A stretch of DNA of 35,529 nt from Hyphomicrobiales bacterium (GTDB taxonomy: Bacteria; Pseudomonadota; Alphaproteobacteria; Rhizobiales; Rhizobiaceae), in NCBI GenBank assembly GCA_900472295.1, contig UCIA01000042.1, forward strand, positions 26,516-62,044, written 5' to 3'. How positions within the stretch are numbered: the first letter of the stretch is position 1; each line of letters starts with the position of its first letter. The position numbers and the translations under genes are program-made. Positions 26,291 to 34,030 of the stretch are shown here, one piece after another. Under the pieces are notes generated by a model. That model did not search any database. It had not been told where the DNA came from and saw only the letters and a program-made list of their open reading frames with translations.

Positions 26291-27397
26291 ATGTCGACAT
26301 TGACCATCCGATCGCTGCGCAAGAACTATGGCGCGGTCGAGGTGCTGAAGGGCGTCGATCTCGAGGCGCAGGACGGCGAGTTCATCGCGCTGGTCGGGCC
26401 GTCCGGCTGCGGCAAGTCCACTTTGCTGGCGATGATCGCCGGGCTGGAATCCGTTACCTCCGGCGAGATCCGCATCGACGGGCGGCTGGTCAATTCGGTT
26501 GCGCCGAAGGACCGCGACATCGCCATGGTGTTCCAGTCCTACGCGCTCTACCCGACGATGACGGTGCGCGAGAACATCACCTTCGGCATGGAAAGCCGCC
26601 GCGTGCCGAAGCCGCAGCAGGACGAGGCCGTCAGCCGAGTTGCCGCTTTCCTGCAGATCGAACCGCTGCTTGGCCGCAAGCCCGGACAGCTTTCGGGCGG
26701 CCAGCGCCAGCGCGTCGCCATGGGCCGGGCGCTGGTGCGCGATCCCAAACTGTTCCTGTTCGACGAGCCGCTGTCCAATCTCGACGCCAAGCTGCGCGTC
26801 GACATGCGCACCGAAATCAAGAAGCTGCATCACCGCGTCGGCAAGACGACGGTCTACGTCACCCACGACCAGGTCGAGGCGATGACGCTGGCGTCGCGCA
26901 TCGCCGTGATGCATCAGGGCGAGGTCCAGCAATTCGATGAGCCGGCGACGATCTACAACCGCCCGGCCAACATGTTCGTCGCCGGCTTCATGGGTTCGCC
27001 GGCGATGAATTTTCTGGCCGCCGAACTGAGCCAGGAAGGCGTCCGCCCCGTCGTTGCCTTGCAGACAGCCGACGGCAAGACGGCCAGCCTGCCGATCGTC
27101 CAGACGCTTCCACCCGACACGCCGCGACAGCTCATTCTCGGCATCCGGCCCGAGCACATCTACCGCTTCGATCCCGATCTTGCCCGCCGCAAGCCGGGCA
27201 TCGCGCAGATCGATGCCGTGGTCGAGTTGGTCGAGCCGACCGGTGCGGAGACCATGGCCGTGCTGCGCCTGGGCGGCAAGGAAATCACCGGCCGTTTCGA
27301 CCCCGACGGCACGCCACGCATGGGCGAGACGGTGACGCTCGGCATCGACATGGCGCGTGCCTGCCTGTTCGACCCGACGACCCAACGCCTGATCTGA
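26291..27397 (+). CDS. ugpC: Sugar ABC transporter ATPase (UgpC/MalK family)
   Basis: A 368-residue ATPase. Walker A GPSGCGKST is at residues 36-44, the Q-loop is in FQSYALYP, the signature LSGGQ is at 134-138, Walker B with the catalytic Glu is LFLFDEP at 154-160, and the H-loop is YVTHDQVEA. A MalK-type C-terminal regulatory (TOBE) domain follows, with the conserved LGIRPEHI. AAGGGC precedes the ATG. The stop codon lies in a 17-bp tandem duplication (27379-27412). The symbol is the family name; the substrate is not known. Confidence 0.93.
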   Translation: MSTLTIRSLRKNYGAVEVLKGVDLEAQDGEFIALVGPSGCGKSTLLAMIAGLESVTSGEIRIDGRLVNSVAPKDRDIAMVFQSYALYPTMTVRENITFGMESRRVPKPQQDEAVSRVAAFLQIEPLLGRKPGQLSGGQRQRVAMGRALVRDPKLFLFDEPLSNLDAKLRVDMRTEIKKLHHRVGKTTVYVTHDQVEAMTLASRIAVMHQGEVQQFDEPATIYNRPANMFVAGFMGSPAMNFLAAELSQEGVRPVVALQTADGKTASLPIVQTLPPDTPRQLILGIRPEHIYRFDPDLARRKPGIAQIDAVVELVEPTGAETMAVLRLGGKEITGRFDPDGTPRMGETVTLGIDMARACLFDPTTQRLI

Positions 27398-27412
27398 CCC
27401 AACGCCTGATCC
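27379..27412. repeat. 17-bp tandem duplication across the ugpC stop codon
   Basis: GACCCAACGCCTGATC(T/C) occurs twice back to back; the first unit supplies the stop codon of the ATPase gene. It is a recent slip duplication that lengthened the spacer before the next gene. Confidence 0.85.
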
Positions 27413-27427
27413 GAAGAGAGTTTCGCC

Positions 27428-28195
27428 TTGTCCTTCGCCACCTATCCAAGCCTGGCCGAGCGTGTCGTGCTGATCACCGGCGGCGCGTCGGGCATCGGCG
27501 CCGACACCGTCCGCGCCTTCGCCGCCAATGGCGCCCGCGTTGCGTTTCTCGATCTGCAGCAGGAGGCCGGCGAGCAGCTGGCGCGAGACCTCTCCGCCAC
27601 CGCAGCGCACGCGCCGCTGTTCCTGTGCTGCGACGTCACCGACATCCCTGCCCTGCAGGCAGCGATCGCCACGGTACGCGAGCGTCTCGGACCGGTCGCG
27701 GTGCTGGTCAACAACGCCGCCGACGACAATCGCCAGCCGGTCGCCGACGTGACGCAGGCGACCTGGGACCACGCCCAGGACGTGAACCTTCGCCACCACT
27801 TCTTTGCCGCCCAGGCGGTGCATGCTCACATGAGGGAATTGGGCTTCGGGTCGATCGTCAATTTCTCCTCGATCGCCTGGCGTTTCGGCGCCGCCGAGAT
27901 GGCGCCCTATGCGACCGCCAAGGCCGGCGTGGTCGGGCTGACCTTCGCGCTGGCGCGGGCGTTCGGCCCCGACAACATTCGCGTCAACGCCATCGAGCCG
28001 GGCGCCGTCATCACCGACCGGCAAAGGCAGCTCTGGTTCAAGACGCAAGGTTCGGTCGACCAGGTCGTGCAGCGCCAGCTGATCCGCCGCGTCCTGCTCG
28101 GCGAGGAGATCGCGCGCACGGTGCTGTTCCTCGCCGCCGACGACAGCCGCATGATCACCAAGCAGTCGATTACCGTGGATGCCGGCCTGCGATGA
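27428..28195 (+). CDS. SDR-family NAD(P)-dependent dehydrogenase 1
   Basis: A 255-residue classical short-chain dehydrogenase. The cofactor loop is TGGASGIG (residues about 17-24), the strand-4 motif is NNAADD, and the catalytic Ser lies in FSSIAWRF with YATAK as the Tyr-x-x-x-Lys pair. It likely oxidises the transported sugar or polyol, or an intermediate. The start is TTG (MSFATYPSLAERVVLITGG), the only start close before the cofactor motif; the purine-rich GAAGAGAG upstream may serve as the ribosome-binding site. Its stop overlaps the next start as ATGA. Confidence 0.9.
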   Translation: MSFATYPSLAERVVLITGGASGIGADTVRAFAANGARVAFLDLQQEAGEQLARDLSATAAHAPLFLCCDVTDIPALQAAIATVRERLGPVAVLVNNAADDNRQPVADVTQATWDHAQDVNLRHHFFAAQAVHAHMRELGFGSIVNFSSIAWRFGAAEMAPYATAKAGVVGLTFALARAFGPDNIRVNAIEPGAVITDRQRQLWFKTQGSVDQVVQRQLIRRVLLGEEIARTVLFLAADDSRMITKQSITVDAGLR

Positions 28196-29211
28196 CCCCA
28201 CCTGAAACCAAGGATCGCTTCATGCTCGAGGTCGGCCTGAACCCCTACGGCCTGACCTATCACCTCGGCCTGCAGGGGCGCGGCACGCCGCGCGCCAACC
28301 CCAATCCGGCGGGGCTGGAAGGGTTCATCGCGCTGGCGAGCGAACTCGGCGCACGCGTGCTGGAGATCTGGGTGCCGTGGCTGAGCGCGCTTTCCGACGA
28401 CGCGGTGATTGCGCTCAGCGAACGGCTCGCCAGCCTTGGCGTCACGCCGGTCGTCAGCGGCGGTCTGCTGGTCGGCGAACCGCTCGACGATGCGTTTCGC
28501 GCCGCACGCCTGCTCAAGGCCAAAATCATCCGGACCGCGCTGACGCCGATTCTCTGCGGCGACCGCAACGCCGCCGGCGAAAAATGGAGCGAGTACGCCG
28601 GCATCATTCGCGAGCGACTGAAGGAGCGGGGTGCCCGAGCGCTTGCCGAAGGCTACATCCTTGCGATCGAAAACCACCAGGATTTTACCAGCCAGGAGCT
28701 CGTCGATTTCTGCGCGCTTGGCGGCGACGGCGTCGGCGTCACCTTCGACACCGGCAACACGTTTCCGGTCGGCGAAGCGCCGCTCGATTTCACGCGGGCG
28801 ATCGCGCCTCACGTCCGCCATGTCCACCTCAAGGACTACCGCGTGCAGTTCACCGGCGAAGGCTACCGGCTCATCCGCTGCGCCATCGGCGATGGCGCGG
28901 TGCCCTTTGCCGAGCTGTTCGCCATTCTTGGCCAACACCATGATCGCCTGACCGCCGTCCTCGAACCCGGCGCCCTGGAAGCGCGGCATGTCCGGTTTCT
29001 GCGCGACGACTGGTGGCACGGCTATCCCCCAAAATCGGCTCGCGCATTTGCCGCCTGCCTGGCGGCGGCGCAGCGCAACCGGCTGTCCGACGATGCCGAC
29101 ACAAGCACACCCTGGGAGCGCCAGGACGACGCTTCCCTGGTTTCCTATGAACTCGACATGATCCGGCGCAGCGCCGCCAACATGCGCAAACTGATGGAGA
29201 CGATCCGATGA
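28192..29211 (+). CDS. Sugar phosphate isomerase/epimerase (xylose-isomerase-like TIM barrel)
   Basis: A 339-residue AP_endonuc_2/xylose-isomerase-like protein. Metal-ligand residues are visible in order: Glu in LAIENHQD, Asp in VTFDTGNT, His in RHVHLKDY and Glu in AVLEPGALE. It would isomerise or epimerise a keto sugar intermediate in the cytosol. The start at 28192 overlaps the previous stop (ATGA); an ATG at 28222 with AAGGA seven bases upstream is an alternative and gives 329 residues. The stop overlaps the next start by four bases. Confidence 0.88.
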   Translation: MTPPETKDRFMLEVGLNPYGLTYHLGLQGRGTPRANPNPAGLEGFIALASELGARVLEIWVPWLSALSDDAVIALSERLASLGVTPVVSGGLLVGEPLDDAFRAARLLKAKIIRTALTPILCGDRNAAGEKWSEYAGIIRERLKERGARALAEGYILAIENHQDFTSQELVDFCALGGDGVGVTFDTGNTFPVGEAPLDFTRAIAPHVRHVHLKDYRVQFTGEGYRLIRCAIGDGAVPFAELFAILGQHHDRLTAVLEPGALEARHVRFLRDDWWHGYPPKSARAFAACLAAAQRNRLSDDADTSTPWERQDDASLVSYELDMIRRSAANMRKLMETIR

Positions 29212-30020
29212 CTGCACGTGAACTCGATGGATTGACCGCCTTCGTCACCGGCTCCGGCCGTGGCCTCGGCCGTGTGATGGCCGAGCGCCTGGCCGAACTC
29301 GGCGCCAATGTCGCGATCCACGACATGGACGAGACAGCGCCGGCCAAATATGGCGAGTTCGCCAATCTGGGCGAAGTGGTCGAGCGCCTGAAGCGGCACG
29401 GAACGAAGGTGACGTCGGTGACCGGCAACATTGGCGACCAGAAGGCGGTGGCCGCGATGAAGCGCAAGATCGAGGCCGATCTCGGCGACGTGCATGTGCT
29501 GGTCAACTGCGCCGGCGGCGACATCGGCGCCAAGGGCGGCAAGCCGAACCCGAACAACGCGCTGGACATCGAACTGGACGACATACGCGTTCTCACAGAG
29601 AACAATCTGATCGGCACGATGCTGGTCTGCCAGGCCTTCGTGCCACCGATGAAGCAGCGCGGCGGCGGCTCCGTCATCAACATCGCGTCGGCGGCGGCCC
29701 ATATCGGCTGCTCGCCCGAGGTCGTCTATTCCACCTTGAAGGCCGCGGTCGTGCACTACACGCGCTGCCTGGCCAAGGAACTGATCGAAGACGGCGTGCG
29801 CATCAACGCCGTCAGCCCCGGCGCCACCAAGTCGGCACGCTTCCAGGCGACCCGCGTGGTCGATCCGGAGCGCATGGATTCGAGCAAGAAGTCGCTGAAC
29901 CGCTATGCCGAGCCGGAAGAGATCGCCGAGGCAGTGGCGTTTCTCGCTGGACCGCGGGCAAGGTTTATTAATGGGCAGGTGCTGCGCGTGGATGGCGGGT
30001 TTACGATTTTTCCGGGGTGA
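29208..30020 (+). CDS. SDR-family NAD(P)-dependent dehydrogenase 2
   Basis: A 270-residue classical short-chain dehydrogenase, last gene of the sugar operon. The cofactor loop is TGSGRGLG, the strand-4 motif is NCAGGD, and the active site is SAAAHIGCSPEVVYSTLK (Ser, Tyr, Lys). It differs clearly from SDR 1, so it probably acts on a different step. ATGA overlap with the epimerase gene. Confidence 0.9.
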   Translation: MTARELDGLTAFVTGSGRGLGRVMAERLAELGANVAIHDMDETAPAKYGEFANLGEVVERLKRHGTKVTSVTGNIGDQKAVAAMKRKIEADLGDVHVLVNCAGGDIGAKGGKPNPNNALDIELDDIRVLTENNLIGTMLVCQAFVPPMKQRGGGSVINIASAAAHIGCSPEVVYSTLKAAVVHYTRCLAKELIEDGVRINAVSPGATKSARFQATRVVDPERMDSSKKSLNRYAEPEEIAEAVAFLAGPRARFINGQVLRVDGGFTIFPG

Positions 30021-30221
30021 TGAGGGGTGGTGCGGCATGGGTAGCGGTATCTCACCGGAAAGTGGTGGTTGACCGCACCTTGGCGCAGCGAATCTAGGTC
30101 TCGTCTAAGCGCCCTTCGGACATCCTCAGTATTCACAGGCCCTCAACCGTGAAGGCCTTGCTCTTCACAGTAACTGGAGGCACTGTCCTTGACAGGACCT
30201 GAGGGGGGTGGGAAACAGTGG
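30021..30221. other. Structured leader and promoter region of the retron
   Basis: No gene is visible. Several short hairpins occur (for example ACAGT...ACTGT near 30168-30187 and GTCC-TTGACA-GGAC near 30185-30198), which may end the sugar operon. CTTGAC at 30188-30193 matches the alphaproteobacterial sigma70 -35 element, and a weak -10 (GAAACA) lies about 18 bases on. That would start transcription near 30220, just before the msr-like stems. Confidence 0.45.
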
Positions 30222-30385
30222 ACAGCTTACGCGAAAAGCACTTTGTGTGCTTGGTCCGGCGTTTCGTCAGACCTCAGTCGATTGTTAGGTTTTATCCGGT
30301 GTGGAATAACGCGTGGTTCTACCGCCACAAGTGGACGCTCTGCTCGGTAAAACCCCACCTTATCCCACACCTCCAAGGGTAAGTG
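30222..30385 (+). ncRNA. Retron msr-msd RNA (predicted)
   Basis: The position, directly before the effector and reverse transcriptase, is that of the Eco1-type ncRNA. The elements appear in the expected order: CTTAC-GCGA (30226-30233), like the a1 end and branch region of Eco1; stem 1 AAGCAC-TTTGT-GTGCTT (30236-30252); stem 2 GGTC.GGCG-TTT-CGTC.GACC (30253-30273), whose TTT loop and CG closure recall Eco1; and a long msd-like hairpin, GGTGTGGAATAA (30298-30309) with TTATCCCACACC (30360-30371), enclosing GTGG..TACCG/CGGTA..CCAC and an apical CCACAAGTGG. The a1/a2 pairing is the weak point: only a six-pair match, GCTTAC (30225-30230) with GTAAGT (30379-30384), was found. Ends are approximate. 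Confidence 0.6.
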
Positions 30386-31345
30386 ATAGCCGGGGGTGAC
30401 ATAACGGACTTGGTCGACCGCTTTGATGCGAAGTCGATCCACGTTCGTGCGCCTAGTCCAATAATCCTTCTTTGCGGCGGGCCTATCGACGTTACGACCC
30501 CAAAACCTGAATCCCTTCGCGAGGCGTATACGTTGGTCTATGGCCGCGATGCCCTGAAAGACTACACCACCGTAACCCCAGAAGAATTTAAGATATTTGC
30601 CCCAGACGGCAACTATCAAGATTGGCTGAGCTTTGAGAGCGAATTCGCTCAGATCGTCGACCTGATTGTGCTGTTTTCGGAGAGCTATGGCAGTGTTGCG
30701 GAGCTTGGAGCTTTCACGATGGTCGAGGAAATAGCTCTTCGACTGCTCGTTGTTATGGATGATAAAAACTACGGCGACTCTTCCTTTGTGAAGCTCGGTC
30801 CTGTGCGACGGCTTGAGGGTAAGTATGGAAAATCAGCTATTTGCGTTCTAAATCGGCAAGACATCAAAATTCCTGACATCACCAAGGTGGCAGACGTTGA
30901 TTTAGATAGTTTCGCAACGACTCTTATTGCAGCCATTACCAAACGAAAAAGTGACTACAAAGAGCACACTACCTTCATTCCCGATAGGCCTGGCCATCTC
31001 ATCAAGCTGATCGTTGGTCTAATTCAGCACTACGGCGCTTTGACTGAAACCGAGATCGACGTGTTGCTGTACGCAATGGAGTTGAAAGTTAGTGCGGAGA
31101 AGCTTCCTGACTATTTGCTCTGCGCAATAAACGCTAATTGGATTGTAAAGGACAAGCGCGGTGTCGAGGAATACTACTGCGCGTTACCCAACAAGAGCCC
31201 CGCCATGGAGTACAAGCTTCGAAAGGATCTTGCACCTGACGAGAGAGATAAGGACCGGTGGCGGGCACGTGTAATTGAGCACTGGAAGGCTACTGAGCCC
31301 GACCGGTTCAGTAGCATCCAAGCTGCTTTGGCGGGTGCGCTGTAA
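30383..31345 (+). CDS. Retron type II-A effector, NDT-like (Eco1/Ec86 and St85 family)
   Basis: A 320-residue toxin-like effector. The N-terminal half is a nucleoside deoxyribosyltransferase-like fold: IILLCGG (27-33), LSFESEFAQIVDLIVLFSES, then GSVAELGAF with candidate catalytic Glu107, and SSFVKLGPVRRL. The same blocks occur in the Eco1/Ec86 effector (LCGG, ESPGSFTELGAF, YGPVRLL), which forms filaments with the RT and msDNA and hydrolyses NAD+. The C-terminal half resembles the winged-helix part of that family. The start is GTG with AAGGG close upstream, giving 26 residues before the first motif as in Eco1. It overlaps the RT gene by one base. Codon use is less GC-rich than in the flanking operon. 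Confidence 0.88.
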   Translation: MIAGGDITDLVDRFDAKSIHVRAPSPIILLCGGPIDVTTPKPESLREAYTLVYGRDALKDYTTVTPEEFKIFAPDGNYQDWLSFESEFAQIVDLIVLFSESYGSVAELGAFTMVEEIALRLLVVMDDKNYGDSSFVKLGPVRRLEGKYGKSAICVLNRQDIKIPDITKVADVDLDSFATTLIAAITKRKSDYKEHTTFIPDRPGHLIKLIVGLIQHYGALTETEIDVLLYAMELKVSAEKLPDYLLCAINANWIVKDKRGVEEYYCALPNKSPAMEYKLRKDLAPDERDKDRWRARVIEHWKATEPDRFSSIQAALAGAL

Positions 31346-32325
31346 TGGTGTCGATAGTCGATGCCCTCGCGATAGACACAGGAATGGAACCGAGCCTGGT
31401 AGAGCGCATTATGCGAACTGCGCCTATTAGATATAAAACCTATCGTATTCCCAAACGAACAAAAGGCTTGCGGGAGATATCGCAGCCCGCGGTGGAGGTG
31501 AAAGCGCTTCAGCGTGGTTTGATACAGATCCTGCTTCGCAACCTACCAATGCATGAGGCTGCAACAGCCTATCGAGTCGGGATGTCAATCAAAGACAATG
31601 CGTCCCGTCATGCTGGTGACGGTCCGATCCTAAAAATGGACTTCAAGGACTTCTTTCCGTCCATCAAGCCTCACGATTGGGCTGCCTACTGTAAGCAGAC
31701 CAGTTTGTTGACTGACACCGTGGACATTCGTCTCACAAGCCTTCTGTTATTCCAACGACCGAAAGGTAGTTCTGTACTGCGTTTGGCCATTGGTGCGCCT
31801 TCCTCGCCGTTCGTGTCCAACGCCCTCTTGTTCAACTTCGATCAGTTGATAACTGAGGCAGTGGCGAAGGACCACGTCGTATACACAAGGTATGCCGATG
31901 ACTTGACGTTCTCCGCTCCGCGAGCTGGTCATCTGAGAGATGTCGAAAAGGTTGTCCGAGCCACCTTGCGTGGCCTGGAGTATCCTCGGTTGGCGGTCAA
32001 TTACGACAAAACTACCCGTGTAACGCGGAAATACGGACGGAAGGTCACCGGGCTTACGCTGACGAATGATGGCGCGGTTTCAATAGGCCACGACAGGAAG
32101 CGGGCGCTTCATACCTCGGTATATCGGGCATCCCAAGGTAGATTGAATGCGGACGAGCTTGCGCTGCTGAAAGGCATGCTTGGCTTTGCAAACAGCGCCG
32201 AACCTCAGTTTATCGAAAAGCTACGCCAAAGATTTGGCGACGAAGTCATTGCAAAAATCCAATCGTATCCCATCCCAAAGAAGGGCAAACCACCGGCTAT
32301 TGTTGCCCCTGCTCCGGAGCTTTAA
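31345..32325 (+). CDS. ret: Retron reverse transcriptase
   Basis: A 326-residue RNA-directed DNA polymerase of the retron class. AYRVGMSIKDNASRHAG (76-91) is the NAxxH retron motif. The catalytic aspartates are Asp99 (ILKMDFKDFFPS) and Asp185-Asp186 (YTRYADDLTFS, YADD at 183-186). Motif GAPSSPFVSN is RT block 4, and VTG at 234-236 (KVTGLTLTN) is the retron-specific region-Y motif. It is expected to reverse-transcribe the upstream ncRNA into msDNA that holds the effector inactive until phage infection. The ATG overlaps the effector stop (TAATG). Confidence 0.95.
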   Translation: MVSIVDALAIDTGMEPSLVERIMRTAPIRYKTYRIPKRTKGLREISQPAVEVKALQRGLIQILLRNLPMHEAATAYRVGMSIKDNASRHAGDGPILKMDFKDFFPSIKPHDWAAYCKQTSLLTDTVDIRLTSLLLFQRPKGSSVLRLAIGAPSSPFVSNALLFNFDQLITEAVAKDHVVYTRYADDLTFSAPRAGHLRDVEKVVRATLRGLEYPRLAVNYDKTTRVTRKYGRKVTGLTLTNDGAVSIGHDRKRALHTSVYRASQGRLNADELALLKGMLGFANSAEPQFIEKLRQRFGDEVIAKIQSYPIPKKGKPPAIVAPAPEL

Positions 32326-32540
32326 ACGTCAAGGCAACTACCGCTTAACTCTTTGCCAGCGCGGCCGATCTGCGTACTACGGCGCTCGACCGACGTGATA
32401 TTTCTATTTCCACGATCCTCACGACGAATGGCGACAGGTGAGCGCTTCTTCCTGGAAGCGATTGGTATCCGCTGCATCAAAGCGCGTAGCCGAACTGCAC
32501 GACAACGTCGCATCGGACTGCTCCTGACGGACCTGCGGGA

Positions 32541-33131
32541 CTATTCCGGTGGCAAGTTAAAGCCCGGCAGCTCTGTCCACCACCCAGCGAAACGGCTCGC
32601 TTTGATCTCGCCTGGTCCGTCATCAGATCGCAATACCGTTACAGATGGTATTGGCCCTAACTGATACACGCGGTCGCGCGTTTTACCTTCGACCATCTCC
32701 GAGGCGTTCGGGTCAGCGAATCTGACTATTACGGCGAATTCCTCACCGGCACTAAGACGCGGGACCACGAGCCGGAAATTGGTATACCCTGTCCCCTGCT
32801 TTTCAAGCGTCGCTCCAAGGCTTGGCAATGCACTCACATTATCTTCTTCGCGAGAGAGAACAGAAATCTCCACGTTTTCAGTCGGTGCAGTACCTGCATT
32901 CACAACGCGAAAGGTATGCGTACCTTTCAGACTGCCAACATTCTCTACCACTAATTGTGGATAGTAGATCAGGCCCATGAGTTGTGGACTTGCTACAGCA
33001 ATTTGACCCAGACCTATGAAGAGGGCGAGCCAAGCCGCAACCGCGGTACTGTCCCATCGTCGAGCGCTAACATTAGATTGCGGGTCTGGCTTGACCACAG
33101 GCCTTACTCTCGGCTTGGCCAAGTTAATCAC
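32541..33131 (-). CDS. Single-pass membrane protein with CARDB/Ig-like external domain, unknown
   Basis: A 196-residue protein, not recognised as a named family. A cytosolic N-terminus of about 28 residues is followed by one hydrophobic helix (AVAAWLALFIGLGQIAVA). The external region has an Ig/CARDB-like beta pattern (FRVVNAGTAPTENVEISVLS, FRLVVPRLSAGEEFAVIVRF). The start is GTG, overlapping the end of the upstream gene by eight bases; the ribosome-binding site (AAGG) is very close, so the start is uncertain. It forms a two-gene operon with the cytosolic protein at 33124, between a retron and an Abi-alpha gene. Confidence 0.65.
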   Translation of the reverse strand: MINLAKPRVRPVVKPDPQSNVSARRWDSTAVAAWLALFIGLGQIAVASPQLMGLIYYPQLVVENVGSLKGTHTFRVVNAGTAPTENVEISVLSREEDNVSALPSLGATLEKQGTGYTNFRLVVPRLSAGEEFAVIVRFADPNASEMVEGKTRDRVYQLGPIPSVTVLRSDDGPGEIKASRFAGWWTELPGFNLPPE

Positions 33132-33897
33132 GCCTTACTTTGACCAGATCGTCGCCCTTACCCTTGTTGATATGTCGGCGAACAACTGCCGCCATGTCGT
33201 AAAGGTGATGACTATCGAGGTCTTGAGCTAGGGCCGGGAGTTGGTCTTCTGTCCCATTAGATTTCAAAAATTCAACGAATAGCTCAACCAAATTTTCCAT
33301 ATGCTCAGGAGCGGCCGCTGCCTGGGCCCGCAGCCTCTCAGAGAGATGTCCGATTTGGAGGGGAGTCTCAGAAGCGGCTAACCATGTCTTTGACTTACCC
33401 CTATTCTTCTTTCGTGTCTTGGCGTCTGCGTATCGTGCTGAAACCTCCGTATGCGTGAGCTTGATCACTTCTTTAGATTTACCGGTGCCTCTTCGGATTT
33501 CGAGGTTAGCTCTGCTATTGGCCGCAATCTCTAACAGCCTTGCCGGCGACGAATCTAACGGGGGCAAAAGCGCTTGAGTAAATGCGGGTCCTCTCAGTTG
33601 TTCCTTCAAAAACTTGTAGAACTGGCCCATGCGCTCGGCCGCATCCATGATAACAAGCGGTGCACCAACATATGCAGTATAGATCACAGCCTGGTCTAAT
33701 AACTCCAAAATTGTCGAGCCGAGTTCCAGCCTTACCAGCACTACGCGAAAACCGGTAAGGCGCCGATAATCTGCTCCTAATTCCCGTATCAGCCTTCCTA
33801 GGTCTTCGGCACTGATTGGCTGTTCGTTCCCGATCGTTACGAAGAGCCTCGGCTCCTGTTCCGGTGCCGGCTCGTCCTTTACTTCCATCATAGCCAT
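33124..33897 (-). CDS. Cytosolic protein of unknown function, partner of the membrane protein
   Basis: A 257-residue soluble protein, not recognised. The N-terminal part (RLFVTIGNEQPISAEDLGRLI, then RVVLVRLELGSTILELLDQ) has an alternating beta/alpha pattern, followed by a hydrophobic stretch (AVIYTAYVGAPLVIMDA). The middle is Lys/Arg-rich (KTRKKNRGKSKTW) and the C-terminus is helical. The chosen ATG has GGGGAG about ten bases upstream; a TTG 36 bases earlier is less likely. Codon use is AT-richer than the chromosome backbone. First gene of a two-gene unit with the downstream membrane protein. Confidence 0.7.
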   Translation of the reverse strand: MAMMEVKDEPAPEQEPRLFVTIGNEQPISAEDLGRLIRELGADYRRLTGFRVVLVRLELGSTILELLDQAVIYTAYVGAPLVIMDAAERMGQFYKFLKEQLRGPAFTQALLPPLDSSPARLLEIAANSRANLEIRRGTGKSKEVIKLTHTEVSARYADAKTRKKNRGKSKTWLAASETPLQIGHLSERLRAQAAAAPEHMENLVELFVEFLKSNGTEDQLPALAQDLDSHHLYDMAAVVRRHINKGKGDDLVKVRRD

Positions 33898-34030
33898 GCC
33901 GATACGTCTCCCCTTCGAAAGAATCTTATCCAAACTGTGCTTTGACGCAACGATAGAATTTCTTGCGAACCAAAATTATGCGCGCTCTCCGGTCTAAGGA
34001 TGATAATAATGGGCATTGGGAGACAGAGCG

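Noticed and set aside
26258..28201. Long minus-strand frame (647 codons) opposite the ATPase and SDR genes
   Set aside because: Antisense shadow; spans two well-supported genes and lacks any domain.
30227..30619. Minus-strand frame of 130 codons over the retron RNA and effector start
   Set aside because: It is explained by the effector coding sequence and the structured RNA on the plus strand; no start signal or domain.
32353..32664. Plus-strand frame of 103 codons after the retron RT
   Set aside because: Overlaps the membrane-protein gene tail, has no ribosome-binding site and a biased composition; not supported.
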